64,000 nt of DNA, taken from positions 3,926,001-3,990,000 of the forward strand of contig NZ_JADNQW010000005.1 in assembly GCF_015709455.1 (NCBI RefSeq), in the 5' to 3' direction. Below are positions 44,683 to 54,782 of the stretch, one piece after another. The number at the start of each line of letters is the position of its first letter. Position 1 is the first letter of the stretch. This stretch comes from Methylosinus sp. H3A. Its GTDB lineage: Bacteria; Pseudomonadota; Alphaproteobacteria; Rhizobiales; Beijerinckiaceae. Below the pieces are notes generated by a model. The model was not told the DNA's origin, searched no databases, and saw only the letters and a list, made by a program, of their open reading frames with translations. Position numbers and translations under genes: made by a program.

Positions 44683-47442
44683 ATGCAAGTCGAAACAGAC
44701 GCCGCCAATTTCAGCTCCTCCGCCATGCTCGACGATCAGTCGCTGCTCGCCGACATTCGCCTGCTCGGACGCCTGCTCGGCGACACGGTGCGCGAGCAGG
44801 AGGGCGTCGCCGCCTTCGAGCGCATAGAGACCATCCGCCGCCTCTCCGTGGCCGTCAGCCGCAATGGCGACGACGAGGCCGACCAGAAGCTCGAGGCGCT
44901 TCTGCGCTCGCTCTCGGCGAGCGAGGCCGTCACCGTCATCCGCGCCTTCAGCTATTTCTCCCATCTCGCCAATATCGCCGAGGATCTGCATCCGCTGCAG
45001 GGCGACGAATCCTCCCCCCAGCCGAGCCTCGCCAACACATTCGCCCATTTGCGCAAGGCCTCGATCGGCCCCGGCAAGGTGGCGCAAGTGCTCTCCAACG
45101 GCTGGGTCTCGCCCGTGCTCACGGCGCATCCGACGGAAGTGCGGCGCAAGAGCCTGCTCGACGCCGAGCACGCCATCTCCGCCCTGCTGGAGGCGCGCCC
45201 ACATGCGCGCAACAAAGCCGAGCTCGCCCGCAACGAGCTGCAATTGCGCGCCCGCGTCTCGCAGCTGTGGCAGACGGAACTGCTGCGCCAGGCGCGGCTC
45301 ACCGTGCGCGACGAGATCGCCAATACGCTGAGCTATTATCGCAGCACCTTCCTGCGCCAAATTCCTCTGCTCTACGCCGATATAGAAGAGCGTCTCGGCG
45401 GCTTGCGCATTCCGCCCTTTCTGCGCATGGGCACTTGGGTCGGCGGCGACCGCGACGGCAATCCCAATGTGCGCGCCGAATCGCTCGCCAATGCGCTGCG
45501 CATGCAGGGCGAGACGGCGCTGCGCTTCTATCTCAACGAGGTGCATGAGCTCGGCGCCGAGCTGTCCATCTCGCGCCGCTACGCCGGCTGCAGCCAGGCG
45601 CTCGAGGCGCTCGCCGCGCGCTCGGGCGACGACAATCCGCATCGCGACGACGAGCCCTATCGCCGCGCGCTGATCGGCGTCTACGCCCGCCTCGCCGCGA
45701 CGCTCGAGGAGCTGACCGGCCAGCAGGCGCAGCGCCATGCGCGGGCGCCCGGCGCGCCCTACCCCGACCCGCGCGCCTTTCTCGCCGACCTCGAGATCGT
45801 CGACGATTCGCTGCGCTGCCATCACAGCGAGGTGATTGCGACGCAACGTCTCGAGCCTTTGATTCGCGCGGCGGAAGTCTTCGGCTTCCATCTCGCCACT
45901 GTCGATCTGCGCCAGAGCTCCGACCGTCATGAGGAGACCATCGCCGCGCTGCTGCGCGAGGCGCGCGTCGCTCCAGATTACGCCGCGCTCTCGGAAGAGG
46001 AGAAGCGCGCGCTGCTGCTGAAGCTGCTGAGCGACCCACGGCCGGTGCGGCTCGTCGACGCCACTTATTCGGAGGACGTCGCGAGCGAGCTGGCGATCTT
46101 CGAGCGCGCGGCGGAGATGCGCAAGACCTATGGTCACGAGTCGATCCGCCATTACATCGTCAGCCATACGGAGACGGTGAGCGATCTTTTGGAAGTGCTG
46201 CTGCTGCAGAAGGAATGCGGCATGATGCGCGGCACGCTCGATCCGCGCGACGCCAATATCGTCGCCGCCGATCTCATCATCGTGCCTTTGTTCGAGACGA
46301 TCGGCGATCTGCGCAACGCCGCTGTGATCATGCGCGAATTCTATGCGCTGCCCGGCATCGTCAAGCTCGTCACCAATTCCGGCGCGCAACAGGACATCAT
46401 GCTGGGCTATTCCGACAGCAACAAGGACGGCGGCATTCTCGCGAGCATTTGGGAACTCTATCGCGCCTCCACCGCGCTCGCGGATTTCTTCTCCGGCCTG
46501 CCGTCTATCGCCATGCGCCTCTTCCATGGGCGCGGCGGCACGGTGGGACGCGGCGGCGGCCCGAGCTACGACGCCATTCTCGCGCAGCCGCCGGGCACGG
46601 TGAACGGGCAGATCCGCCTCACCGAGCAAGGCGAGGTGATCGCGGCGAAATACGCCAATCCGCAGATCGGCCGCATCAATCTCGAGCTGCTCGTCGCCGC
46701 GACGCTGGAGGCGACGCTGCTCTCGCACAGCAAGGCCCCGCCGCCGGAATTCCTCGAGGTGGCGGAAAAGCTCGCGCAATGGGGCATGGACGCCTATCGC
46801 GGCCTCGTCTACGAGACGCCGGACTTCGTCGATTATTTCTTCGCCTCGACGCCGATCTCCGAGATCGCCTCGCTCAACATCGGCTCGCGGCCGGCCTCGC
46901 GCAAGCCGTCACGCAAGATCGAGGATCTGCGGGCCATTCCGTGGAGCTTTTCCTGGGGTCAGGCGCGCCTCGCCCTTCCCGGCTGGTATGGCTTCGGTTC
47001 GGCGATCGCGCGCTTCCGCGAGGGCGACGACGGCGCCAAGCTCGAGCTGCTGAAGCGCATGTATCGCGAATGGCCTTTCTTCCGCACGCTGCTCTCCAAT
47101 ATCGACATGATCCTGTCGAAGACCGATCTCTCGATCGCGCGTCACTATGCAGGCCTCGTGCAGGATCACGCGCTCGCCGACCGCATTTATGGGGAGATAG
47201 AGGCGGAGTGGAGCAGAGCCAACGCCGCGCTCGCCGATCTCACCGGATCGAGCCAGCGGCTCGCCGACAATCCGGCGCTGGCGCGCTCGCTGCATCATCG
47301 CTTCCCCTATATTGCGCCGCTCAACTATCTGCAGGTGGAGCTCATTCGCCGCTGGCGCGGCGGCCAGACCGGCGACGACATCCGCCAGGGCATATTGATG
47401 TCCATCAATGGCGTGGCCGCCGGCCTGCGCAACACGGGGTGA
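44683..47442 (+). CDS. ppc: Phosphoenolpyruvate carboxylase
   Basis: 919 residues, the usual length. The enzyme carboxylates PEP with bicarbonate to oxaloacetate. The catalytic His is in [12 protein letters not shown] (about 146-157). [23 protein letters not shown] and the mobile loop [14 protein letters not shown] are intact, and the C-terminus ends RNTG as in active enzymes. In serine-cycle methylotrophs this step supplies oxaloacetate for malate and glyoxylate formation; otherwise it is anaplerotic. It appears monocistronic, and no malyl-CoA lyase or glycerate kinase gene is adjacent. Confidence 0.97.
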   Translation: MQVETDAANFSSSAMLDDQSLLADIRLLGRLLGDTVREQEGVAAFERIETIRRLSVAVSRNGDDEADQKLEALLRSLSASEAVTVIRAFSYFSHLANIAEDLHPLQGDESSPQPSLANTFAHLRKASIGPGKVAQVLSNGWVSPVLTAHPTEVRRKSLLDAEHAISALLEARPHARNKAELARNELQLRARVSQLWQTELLRQARLTVRDEIANTLSYYRSTFLRQIPLLYADIEERLGGLRIPPFLRMGTWVGGDRDGNPNVRAESLANALRMQGETALRFYLNEVHELGAELSISRRYAGCSQALEALAARSGDDNPHRDDEPYRRALIGVYARLAATLEELTGQQAQRHARAPGAPYPDPRAFLADLEIVDDSLRCHHSEVIATQRLEPLIRAAEVFGFHLATVDLRQSSDRHEETIAALLREARVAPDYAALSEEEKRALLLKLLSDPRPVRLVDATYSEDVASELAIFERAAEMRKTYGHESIRHYIVSHTETVSDLLEVLLLQKECGMMRGTLDPRDANIVAADLIIVPLFETIGDLRNAAVIMREFYALPGIVKLVTNSGAQQDIMLGYSDSNKDGGILASIWELYRASTALADFFSGLPSIAMRLFHGRGGTVGRGGGPSYDAILAQPPGTVNGQIRLTEQGEVIAAKYANPQIGRINLELLVAATLEATLLSHSKAPPPEFLEVAEKLAQWGMDAYRGLVYETPDFVDYFFASTPISEIASLNIGSRPASRKPSRKIEDLRAIPWSFSWGQARLALPGWYGFGSAIARFREGDDGAKLELLKRMYREWPFFRTLLSNIDMILSKTDLSIARHYAGLVQDHALADRIYGEIEAEWSRANAALADLTGSSQRLADNPALARSLHHRFPYIAPLNYLQVELIRRWRGGQTGDDIRQGILMSINGVAAGLRNTG

Positions 47443-47452
47443 CGCGCGCGCG

Positions 47453-48484
47453 TCAGCGCGCCATCGAGACGATCACCTTGCCGAATGGGCCTCGCCCGAG
47501 ATGAGCGAAGGCACTGGGCGCCTCGTCGAAACCATAGACGTGGTCGATGACCGGCGCGATGGCCAAGCGGTCGATCGCCTCGACGAGATCCTCGAATGCG
47601 CGTCTGTGGCCGACGGCGACGCCTTGCAATATGGCCCGCCGCAGCATGAAGGGCACGGCCGGGAATTGGAGCGTCTCGCCCGCGAGCAGGCCGATCTGCG
47701 AGATACGCCCTCCGCTCGCCAGGGCTTCCACCGAGCGGCGAAGATTGTCGCCGCCGATCGTCTCGAGAATATGGTTCACGCCCCGTCCGTCCGTCAAAGC
47801 GAGGACCGCAGCGGACCATTCGGGCGTCTGTGACGTGTCGACGCCATGATCGGCGCCGAGCGCCTCGACGCGGCGCAGCTTGGCGGCGTCTCGCGAGAGG
47901 ACGATCGTCCTTGCTCCGAGCGCACGCGCGATCTGCAGGCCGAACAGCGAGACGCCGCCCGTTCCCTGGATCAGCACGCTCTCGCCCGCCGCGAGGCGTC
48001 CTGTCTCCACCAGGGCGAACCAGGCGGTCAGCGCCGCGATGGGCAGCGTCGAGGCCTGTTCGTCCGAGAGCGAGGACGGCGAACGCACGGAGACCGTCTC
48101 GGGCAGAACGATGTAATCGGCGAGCGCGCCGGGCAGCGGACCGCCGAGCGATTCGCCGTAGCGGCACAGCGAGACGGGCGGCTCCCCGTCGATCCAGCGC
48201 GTCCAGAAATTCCCCATCACGCGATCGCCGACGCGAAAACGCGTCACGCCCGCGCCCGTCTCCACGACGGTACCCGCGAAATCCGACACCGGCGTGAACG
48301 GCCAGGCGGGCGGCTCGGCGAGGAGTCCCCCCTCCGCGACCAGGCTGTCGCGATAGTTCAGCGACACGGCCGCGACGCGGATAAGAAGCTCGCCCTCGCC
48401 GACGGCAGGAATCGGGATGTCGACCCGTTCGAGATTGTCGACACCGAATTGGCGCAGACGCCAGACGCGCATCGAACCGCTCAT
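47453..48484 (-). CDS. Zinc-independent MDR-family oxidoreductase
   Basis: 343 residues of the medium-chain dehydrogenase/reductase family. N-terminal GroES-like domain (VSLNYRDSLVAEGG, then TPVSDFAGTVVETG) and a nucleotide-binding domain with VLIQGTGGVSLFGLQIARALG (about 165-185). The catalytic Cys/His ligands of alcohol dehydrogenases are not seen, so it is closer to NAD(P)H-dependent quinone or enone reductases. ATG 48484 lies 6 bases after GGAGAG; an in-frame ATG at 48496 is the alternative. It is divergent from the LysR gene, its likely regulator. Confidence 0.85.
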   Translation of the reverse strand: MSGSMRVWRLRQFGVDNLERVDIPIPAVGEGELLIRVAAVSLNYRDSLVAEGGLLAEPPAWPFTPVSDFAGTVVETGAGVTRFRVGDRVMGNFWTRWIDGEPPVSLCRYGESLGGPLPGALADYIVLPETVSVRSPSSLSDEQASTLPIAALTAWFALVETGRLAAGESVLIQGTGGVSLFGLQIARALGARTIVLSRDAAKLRRVEALGADHGVDTSQTPEWSAAVLALTDGRGVNHILETIGGDNLRRSVEALASGGRISQIGLLAGETLQFPAVPFMLRRAILQGVAVGHRRAFEDLVEAIDRLAIAPVIDHVYGFDEAPSAFAHLGRGPFGKVIVSMAR

Positions 48485-48618
48485 GAGACTCTCCATTCGT
48501 CGGGCAGCCGCCGGGACGGCGGTCGCATCCGGCGAGGACTATATTGACAACCATCCTGCGCTCATGGCGCTCCTTTGGACGAGCATTTCCGCAATTTTGT
48601 CGTCAAAGGATCGATGGG

Positions 48619-49551
48619 ATGAGCCTCGACCCGCGTTCGCATCTCTCCGGCGTCGCCGCTTTCGTCCATTCTGCGCAATCGGGAAGCTTCACGGCCGCCG
48701 CGGCGCAGATGGGCCTCTCGAAATCCGCTGTCGCCAAAACCGTCGGCCGGCTAGAGGAGAGACTCGGCGCGCGCCTCCTCGACCGCACGACGCGCAGCCT
48801 CGGGCTGACCGCGGATGGGCGCGCCTATTACGAGAGCTGCCTGAAAGTCCTGGCCGAACTCGAGAGCGCAGAGGCGCTTCTGGCGTCCCGGCGTCAGACG
48901 GTCGGCGGCCTGCTGCGCGTCAGCCTGCCGATCGCCTTCGGGCGGCTGTGGGTCATGCCGGCGCTTTTGGAGCTCGCGCGGCGCCATGCCGAGCTCGACC
49001 TCGACATCTCCTTCACCGACCGCAACGTGCTGCTGGTGGAGGAAGGCGTCGATCTCGTCGTTCGCCTCGGCGAGCCCGGCGATCTCGCGACCCTCATCGG
49101 CCGCAAGCTAGGGACGCAGCGCGCGCTTCTTTGCGCCGCTCCCGCCTATCTCGACGCGCGCGGGCGGCCGAGAACCCCCACCGAGATCGCCGGACATGAT
49201 TGCGTCGCCTTTTCCCACGACGGCCGGACGCTTCCCTGGCGCCTGCGCGGTGAAGACGGCGCGGCTGTCGAGATCGGCGTTCGGCCGCGCCACAGGCTCG
49301 GCCATGGAGAAGCGCTGCGCGACGCGGCGCTGGCCGGCGCCGGCCTCGCGCTTCTGCCCCTCTGGCTCATCGACCAAGATTTGAAGAGCGGACGGCTCGA
49401 ATCGCTGCTCGCCGAGGCGACGGAGCCCGCACCGATTCACGCTCTCTGGCCGCGCGCCAAGGATATGGCGCCGAAAGTCAGAATGACGGTCGACGAGCTC
49501 CTGCGCCGCTTCGCGCCCGTTCCGCCCTGGGAGCGGCGCGGCCTCGAATGA
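48619..49551 (+). CDS. LysR-family transcriptional regulator
   Basis: 310 residues. N-terminal winged HTH (about 8-65: FVHSAQSGSFTAAAAQMGLSK, VGRLEERLGARLLDRTTRS) and a substrate-binding domain (about 92-295) of the CrgA/AaeR-type subgroup (LRVSLPIAFGRL, VDLVVRLGE). LysR proteins usually repress or activate the divergent gene and their own expression from the shared gap, here 48485-48618. The start is ATG 48619 rather than upstream ATG 48544. The inducer is unknown. Confidence 0.88.
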   Translation: MSLDPRSHLSGVAAFVHSAQSGSFTAAAAQMGLSKSAVAKTVGRLEERLGARLLDRTTRSLGLTADGRAYYESCLKVLAELESAEALLASRRQTVGGLLRVSLPIAFGRLWVMPALLELARRHAELDLDISFTDRNVLLVEEGVDLVVRLGEPGDLATLIGRKLGTQRALLCAAPAYLDARGRPRTPTEIAGHDCVAFSHDGRTLPWRLRGEDGAAVEIGVRPRHRLGHGEALRDAALAGAGLALLPLWLIDQDLKSGRLESLLAEATEPAPIHALWPRAKDMAPKVRMTVDELLRRFAPVPPWERRGLE

Positions 49552-49713
49552 CGGATCGCCGGCCACGCCGCTCCAATTAAAGCCGGCCTGCGCCTGCGCC
49601 TGCGCCTGCGCCGAAATCGGATGCCGCAAGCTTATTCATTGTACAAATAATTGTATTTAGGGGTTGTTTTGTCGATATTCAAAACGTTCCAGAATATTTC
49701 CCTAGCATATACA

Positions 49714-50709
49714 CTACGCTCCACTATCGTTACGCGCGGCCAGCTTTCGCTCCCAATCCAGCGCCTGACGCACGATCGTCTCGAGATCGTCATGGCGCGG
49801 CGTCCAGCCGAGCTTCGAGCGGATGCGGTCGTTGGCGGCGACGATCGCGGCCGGATCGCCCGGCCTGCGCCCGGCGAATTCGACCGGGAAATCGACGCCG
49901 GAGACGCGCTTGACCGTCTCGATCACCTCGAGCACCGAGAAGCCATGGGCATAGCCGCAATTGCAGACGAGGCTCTCGCCTCCCCCGCGCAAATGGCGTA
50001 GCGCGTCGAGATGGGCGCGGGCGAGATCGGTGACATGGATATAGTCGCGCAGACATGTGCCGTCCGGCGTCGCATAATCGGTCCCGAAGACCTGCATGGC
50101 GGGACGCAGCCCCAGCGCCGCCTGCACAGCGACCTTGATGAGATGCGTGGCCTTGGGCGTCGATTGGCCGGAGCGGCCTTTGGGGTCGGCGCCCGCGACG
50201 TTGAAATAGCGCAGCGCTACATAAGAGAGGTCATGCGCGCGCGACACATCCTCGAGCATCCACTCGACCATCAGCTTGGAGCGGCCATAGGGCGAGACCG
50301 GCTTCAGGCTCTCGTCCTCCGTCACCGGATTGCGCTCCGGGTCGCCATAGACGGCCGCGGTCGAAGAAAAGATGAAGCGCTTCACGCCCGCAGCGACCGC
50401 GCCCGCCAGCAGAGCTCGCGCTTTCGCCGTATTGTTGAGATAGTAACCGAGAGGATCGGCGACAGACTCGGGAACCACGATCTTGGCGGCGAAATGAATG
50501 ATCGACTCGACCGCGTGACGCGCGAACAGATCGCGCAACAGCGCCTCGTCGCCGAAATCGCCGATGATGAGCGGAACCTGCTCCGGCACCGCCCAGCGAA
50601 AGCCCGTAGAGAGGTCGTCGAGCACGACGACGTCCTCGCCGGCGTCGAGCAACTCGAGCGTCATATGGCTTCCGATATAGCCGGCGCCGCCGGTCACGAG
50701 AATGGTCAT
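49714..50709 (-). CDS. galE: UDP-glucose 4-epimerase
   Basis: 331 residues of the extended SDR family. NAD-binding TGGAGYIGSHM is at 6-16, the substrate-site Ser-Thr in FSSTAAVYG (about 115-123) and the catalytic YGRSK (about 141-145). It interconverts UDP-glucose and UDP-galactose for polysaccharide synthesis. It is divergent from galU, which makes UDP-glucose, across a 197-base gap that should hold both promoters. A GCCTGC hexamer repeat (about 49585-49612) lies between the LysR stop and this gene's stop. Confidence 0.95.
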   Translation of the reverse strand: MTILVTGGAGYIGSHMTLELLDAGEDVVVLDDLSTGFRWAVPEQVPLIIGDFGDEALLRDLFARHAVESIIHFAAKIVVPESVADPLGYYLNNTAKARALLAGAVAAGVKRFIFSSTAAVYGDPERNPVTEDESLKPVSPYGRSKLMVEWMLEDVSRAHDLSYVALRYFNVAGADPKGRSGQSTPKATHLIKVAVQAALGLRPAMQVFGTDYATPDGTCLRDYIHVTDLARAHLDALRHLRGGGESLVCNCGYAHGFSVLEVIETVKRVSGVDFPVEFAGRRPGDPAAIVAANDRIRSKLGWTPRHDDLETIVRQALDWERKLAARNDSGA

Positions 50710-50906
50710 TCCGCGCCCTTCCTGCTGAAGACGTCCTCACGGGAAATTAACGGGCAATGGTTAAGGACGAATCCTGGCCCGGCGTGGGCCGAGCGGTCGT
50801 CTCGCGACGTTGTGGGATATCGGAAAGTCGCTTTCGACTTTTTCGAAATCCCGCTCCGGCATCGCGATCTCGCGCTCGGGTCACACTCGCTCGAAATGGA
50901 CTAATC

Positions 50907-51791
50907 ATGAGCAAACGCATTCGCAAGGCTGTATTTCCGGTGGCCGGCCTCGGCACGCGCTTCCTTCCGGCGACCAAAGCGGTTCCGAAGGAGATGCTCA
51001 CCGTCGTCGATCGCCCCGTGCTCCAGCATGTGGTGGACGAGGCGCGCGAGGCAGGCATCGAACATTTCATTTTCGTGACCGGGCGCAACAAGGGCGTCAT
51101 CGAGGATCATTTCGACATCGCCTATGAGCTCGAGGACACGCTGAAAAAGCGCGGCAAGATCAAGGAATATGACGCGCTGATCGCCGATCTGCCGCCCGCC
51201 GGCGCGGCGAGCTTCACCCGCCAGCAGGCGCCGCTCGGCCTCGGCCACGCCGTCTGGTGCGCGCGCGAGATCGTCGGCGACGAGCCCTTCGCCGTGCTGC
51301 TGCCGGATATGGTGACGCTCGGCAATGGGCCGAAGAAGAGCCGCTGCCTCGCCCAGTCCGTCGAGGCTTATGAGACCCATGGCGGCAACATCATTGCGGT
51401 GGAGGAAGTGCCGCCGGAGGAGACGCATCAATATGGCATCGTCTCCGTGGGCGGGGATTTCGGGGCGAGCTTCGAGATAACAGCCATGGTGGAGAAGCCG
51501 CCGCGCGGGACCGCTCCGAGCAATCTGATGATTTCGGGCCGCTATATTCTACAACCGGAGATTTTCGACATTCTGGCCAAGGGCGAGAAGGGCGCGGGCG
51601 GCGAGATTCAGCTCACCGACGGCATGGTGACGCTCTCCGCTTCGCAGGCATTCCATGGCGTGCGCTTCGACGGCAAGACCTATGACACCGGATCGAAGCT
51701 CGGCTTTCTCGCCGCCAATCTCGCCTTCGGGCTGGCGCGGCCGGATATCGCCGACGGGCTCAAGGCGGAGATCGCCAAGCTGCTCGGCTGA
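50907..51791 (+). CDS. galU: UTP-glucose-1-phosphate uridylyltransferase
   Basis: 294 residues. Nucleotidyltransferase motif [21 protein letters not shown] at about 8-28 (glycine-rich loop and activating Lys), then [25 protein letters not shown] and PFAVLLPDM. It makes UDP-glucose from UTP and glucose-1-phosphate, feeding galE opposite and the surface glycans upstream. The frame is open 50 codons before ATG 50907, but these read as non-coding Arg-rich sequence. Confidence 0.96.
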   Translation: MSKRIRKAVFPVAGLGTRFLPATKAVPKEMLTVVDRPVLQHVVDEAREAGIEHFIFVTGRNKGVIEDHFDIAYELEDTLKKRGKIKEYDALIADLPPAGAASFTRQQAPLGLGHAVWCAREIVGDEPFAVLLPDMVTLGNGPKKSRCLAQSVEAYETHGGNIIAVEEVPPEETHQYGIVSVGGDFGASFEITAMVEKPPRGTAPSNLMISGRYILQPEIFDILAKGEKGAGGEIQLTDGMVTLSASQAFHGVRFDGKTYDTGSKLGFLAANLAFGLARPDIADGLKAEIAKLLG

Positions 51792-51841
51792 TCCGAGAGG
51801 CCCCCTCGCCAGGCCCTCCCTCGCTCTGCGGGAGAGGGTGC

Positions 51842-51856
51842 GGGAGCTTCGCTCCC
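51842..51856. terminator. Small hairpin between galU and irr
   Basis: GGGAGC pairs with GCTCCC around a TTC loop, directly between the convergent ends of galU and irr, in a GC-rich stretch with further CCCTC/GAGGG pairing just upstream. No T run follows, so a Rho-independent role is uncertain. Confidence 0.4.
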
Positions 51857-51864
51857 GAAGGCCG

Positions 51865-52347
51865 TTATCCCTTACGCTTCGGCCGCAGGCGAATAATCAC
51901 GTCGCAGCCGACGATCTCCATGCCCTCGGGCGGCGCGGGGAGCTTGGCGAATTCGACAGAGCCGTCGACCACGTCGAACATGCGCTTGCTCACCTCGTCC
52001 ATGAAATGGTGGTGCGGCGCGGTCCGGGTGTGAAAATAGGTGCGCGGGCCCTGCACGGCGATTTCTCGCAGCAGGCCCACATCGGCGAATTGGTTGAGAG
52101 TGTTATAGACGGTGGAGAGCGACATCTGCAGGCCGGCCTCGCGCGCTTCGGCGTGAAGGGCCTCGGCGCTCACATGGCGGTCGCCATTGCCATAGAGCAG
52201 CTTGCTGAGCGAGATGCGCTGCGAGGTGGGGCGAAGGCCGGCGGCTCGCAGCTTGGCCTTCAGCTCATGCTCGTCCTTGATGGGGATCGCCTTTTTTCCG
52301 AGCTGGATCGGCGCACGAAAACTCGTAATCATGGGTTGATGCGTCAT
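51865..52347 (-). CDS. irr: Iron response regulator Irr (Fur family)
   Basis: 160 residues. Winged-helix DNA-binding region with LRPTSQRISLSKLLYG and SLSTVYNTLNQFADVGLLREI, then the His-rich dimerisation part TAPHHHFMDEV. The Cys pairs of true Fur zinc sites are absent, and the length and N-terminal extension match Irr of Rhizobiales and relatives, which represses iron-using genes under low iron and is controlled through heme. The divergent gap (52348-52490) toward the transglycosylase holds its promoter. Confidence 0.9.
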   Translation of the reverse strand: MTHQPMITSFRAPIQLGKKAIPIKDEHELKAKLRAAGLRPTSQRISLSKLLYGNGDRHVSAEALHAEAREAGLQMSLSTVYNTLNQFADVGLLREIAVQGPRTYFHTRTAPHHHFMDEVSKRMFDVVDGSVEFAKLPAPPEGMEIVGCDVIIRLRPKRKG

Positions 52348-52490
52348 TTCCGTTCCGCCTTGGTCCTGTCCTGTTCGCGGCTCCTTGTGGAAGTCGAGAC
52401 ATGTCGATTGAAAACGCAGCGCAGCGAAGTGTCAAACAAAATGGCCAAAAGTGTAAAGATTCCAAAGAATGGCCAAGCTCGCGGGCAAAA

Positions 52491-53729
52491 ATGAGACAAG
52501 ATTTCGGCCACGCTCGCGCCAGTCGCCGCGATGCGTCCAAAACATTGCCAGCCGTTTTCCTACTCTTTGTCCTGACGGCTTTTTTCGGTCCTTTCGCCAA
52601 CGCCGGGGAAAGCGCTGCCGGTTCTGATCTCGACCGTTTCCTGCAGCAATTATGGCCCGCGGCGCGCGACGCCGGCGTCTCGCGCGAGATTTTCGATTCC
52701 GCGGTCGCCGGGCTGGCGCCGGAGCCCGGATTGCTGCAGCGCCCACAGGCTCAAGCCGAGTTCACCATTTCCATTCCCTCCTATGTCGCCGGCGCGGTCA
52801 CGCCGGCGCGCGTCGCGCGGGGGCGCTCGCTCGCGGGCGAGCTCTCCGGTCCGCTCGCGACGATCGAGGAGCGTAGCGGCGTGCCCTCGGAGATCGCGCT
52901 CGCCATATTGGGGGTGGAAAGCAATTTCGGTTCCGCGACCGGTGGCGCGGACACGCTGCGCGTGCTGGCGACGCTGGCCTATGCCGGCCATCGAGGCACG
53001 ATCTTCTCCGATGAGTTCGTCGCCGCGCTGGTCATGCTGCAGAGAGGCGACGTCACGCGCTCGCGACTGCGCGGCTCCTGGGCCGGCGCAATGGGTCAAC
53101 CGCAATTTCTCCCCTCGGCCTATCTGAAATATGCGGCGAGCTATGCTGGCGGCGCGGCGCCGGACATTTGGACGAATCGGCTCGATTCGCTCGCCTCCAT
53201 CGGCAATTTTCTGAAATTCTCCGGCTGGGATCCACGCCTGCCTTGGGGCCTCGAGGTCGTGCTGCCCAAGGATTTCGACTACGCCGCCTTCGATCTCGAT
53301 TTCGCGCAATGGCGCGCGCTGGGCGCGGCGCCGGCGGAGGGCGGATCGCTGCCGGCGAGCGGGCCGGCGAGCCTCTATCTGCCGGCCGGCGCGGCTGGAC
53401 CGGCCTTTCTCATCACCGATAATTTCGAGGTGATCCGCAAATACAACACCTCCGACGCCTATGCGCTGTCGATCGGCCTGCTCGCCGACCGAATCGCCGG
53501 CCGACGCGCGCCCGTCGCGCCTTGGCCGAAGAAGGTCGCGGCGCTGTCGACGGCCGATTGCAAGGAGATGCAGCGCCTGCTCACCACGCGCGGCTTTTAT
53601 CGCGGCGCGATCGACGGCAAGCTCGGCCGCACGAGCCGCAACGCCGTGCATGCCTTTCAGCTGAGCGAAGGCGTGCAGCCCGCCGATGGATTCGCGACGA
53701 AGGCGGTGCTGGAGCGGCTCCGACGCTGA
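52491..53729 (+). CDS. Lytic murein transglycosylase (MltB family)
   Basis: 412 residues from ATG 52491 (ATG 52401 is an alternative, giving 30 extra residues). Signal peptide TLPAVFLLFVLTAFFGPFANAG, then the SLT_2 domain (about 45-340) with catalytic Glu in LAILGVESNFGSATGG and the MGQPQFLPSAYLKYA motif, and a C-terminal peptidoglycan-binding domain (about 352-410: LLTTRGFYRGAIDGKLG). It cleaves glycan strands in the periplasm with anhydro-sugar formation. It is divergent from irr. Confidence 0.92.
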   Translation: MRQDFGHARASRRDASKTLPAVFLLFVLTAFFGPFANAGESAAGSDLDRFLQQLWPAARDAGVSREIFDSAVAGLAPEPGLLQRPQAQAEFTISIPSYVAGAVTPARVARGRSLAGELSGPLATIEERSGVPSEIALAILGVESNFGSATGGADTLRVLATLAYAGHRGTIFSDEFVAALVMLQRGDVTRSRLRGSWAGAMGQPQFLPSAYLKYAASYAGGAAPDIWTNRLDSLASIGNFLKFSGWDPRLPWGLEVVLPKDFDYAAFDLDFAQWRALGAAPAEGGSLPASGPASLYLPAGAAGPAFLITDNFEVIRKYNTSDAYALSIGLLADRIAGRRAPVAPWPKKVAALSTADCKEMQRLLTTRGFYRGAIDGKLGRTSRNAVHAFQLSEGVQPADGFATKAVLERLRR

Positions 53730-53863
53730 CCCCGCAGCGGCGGCACGGAGCGCGAGGCGTTGTCGCAGCTGACGTCAGCGTGAGAAATGAGCTATCTGTG
53801 ACGCCAAAGAGGCGTAGAGCTGCGTACGATACGCGAAAGCTCCGCTCTCCTGGAGAATCACAA

Positions 53864-54517
53864 GTGACCAGCGATCATATTCTGTATCTGGTGATCGCGG
53901 CCTCGTGGATGCAATCGGCGGCGGCGGTGGCGTCCGCCTATTCGAAGACGATGATCCGCTTGCGGATCGCATCCACGATCGCGAATTTTCTCGGAGTGGT
54001 CGTCGGCGCGGCGAGCGGCAACATGGCCGTCTTGACCCGCCACGTCATTCTGTTTCCGCTCGACCTCATCCGTCTGCGCGAGATGCGCAAGCTGGTAGCG
54101 AGCGTCAAGCGCGCCGCAGACGGCGAGCTGAAGGTCGAATGGCTGAAGCCCTTCATGCACCCGTGCAATGTGACGGCGGGCGCGGTCTTGTTTCGCAAAG
54201 GCGAAGAGGCGAACCGCGCCTATATGCTGATCGAGGGAGAGATCGAGCTCTCGGAGATGGGAATTGGGCTGCAGCCGGGAACCCTGTTCGGGGAAATGGC
54301 CCTGTTCACCCAGGAAGGCGTGCGTACGGCGTCGGCGCGCGCTCTCACCGATTGTCGGCTGATGTCGATCTCTTATGAGGAGTTCGAGCAGCTCTATTTC
54401 CAGAACCCGCAGTTCGGACTCTATCTGATTCGGCTGATCGTTCGGCGCTACCAGGAGAACACGCAGCAACTCGAAGTCGTGGCCGGGCGCAGAACGACGG
54501 AAAACGTCGGCGCCTGA
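53864..54517 (+). CDS. Membrane protein with cyclic-nucleotide-binding domain
   Basis: 217 residues from GTG 53864, with TGGAGAA before it. One or two N-terminal membrane segments (HILYLVIAASWMQSAAAVASAY; ASTIANFLGVVVGAASGNMAV), then a CRP-type beta-barrel (about 95-205) with VLFRKGEEANRAYMLIEGEIEL, LQPGTLFGEMALF and RTASARALTDCRLMSI. The FGEMAL/RTASA pair resembles the phosphate-binding cassette. There is no DNA-binding domain, so it probably senses a nucleotide at the membrane. It is convergent with the formate dehydrogenase operon. Confidence 0.82.
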   Translation: MTSDHILYLVIAASWMQSAAAVASAYSKTMIRLRIASTIANFLGVVVGAASGNMAVLTRHVILFPLDLIRLREMRKLVASVKRAADGELKVEWLKPFMHPCNVTAGAVLFRKGEEANRAYMLIEGEIELSEMGIGLQPGTLFGEMALFTQEGVRTASARALTDCRLMSISYEEFEQLYFQNPQFGLYLIRLIVRRYQENTQQLEVVAGRRTTENVGA

Positions 54518-54560
54518 GCCGAAAGGCTTTCGCGTCGCGAAGATGCGACGGGCCGCGGGG

Positions 54561-54782
54561 CTACTTCCCGGCGAGCTTCTGCACCGCCTGGAGCGGCACC
54601 TGATCGAGGCCGGCGCCGCCATGCTCGACATGGGCGATGATGCCGGCGCGCATGCGCGGATCCCAGAACTTCTTCAAATGCTCGGCCGTGCCGGCGACCG
54701 CGTCCGAATGTCTCTGCGCGGCGAAGAACTGGCCGATCTGATTGGCCATTTTGACGAGCCGGTCGGCCGAATTATGCGACAT
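54561..54782 (-). CDS. fdsD: Formate dehydrogenase subunit delta
   Basis: 73 residues, the usual size of the FdsD family: KMANQIGQFFAAQRHSDAVA, HLKKFWDPRMRAGIIAHV. It is required for assembly or stability of soluble NAD-dependent formate dehydrogenases and has been linked to cofactor insertion. It is the last gene of the operon, overlapping fdhD by 11 bases. Confidence 0.92.
   Translation of the reverse strand: MSHNSADRLVKMANQIGQFFAAQRHSDAVAGTAEHLKKFWDPRMRAGIIAHVEHGGAGLDQVPLQAVQKLAGK

Noticed and set aside
44635..46779. Long minus-strand frame opposite ppc
   Set aside because: Shadow of PEP carboxylase; composition rather than coding explains its length.
49585..49612. GCCTGC hexamer run as a functional repeat
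   Set aside because: Only a few units in an intergenic gap; simple slippage repeat.
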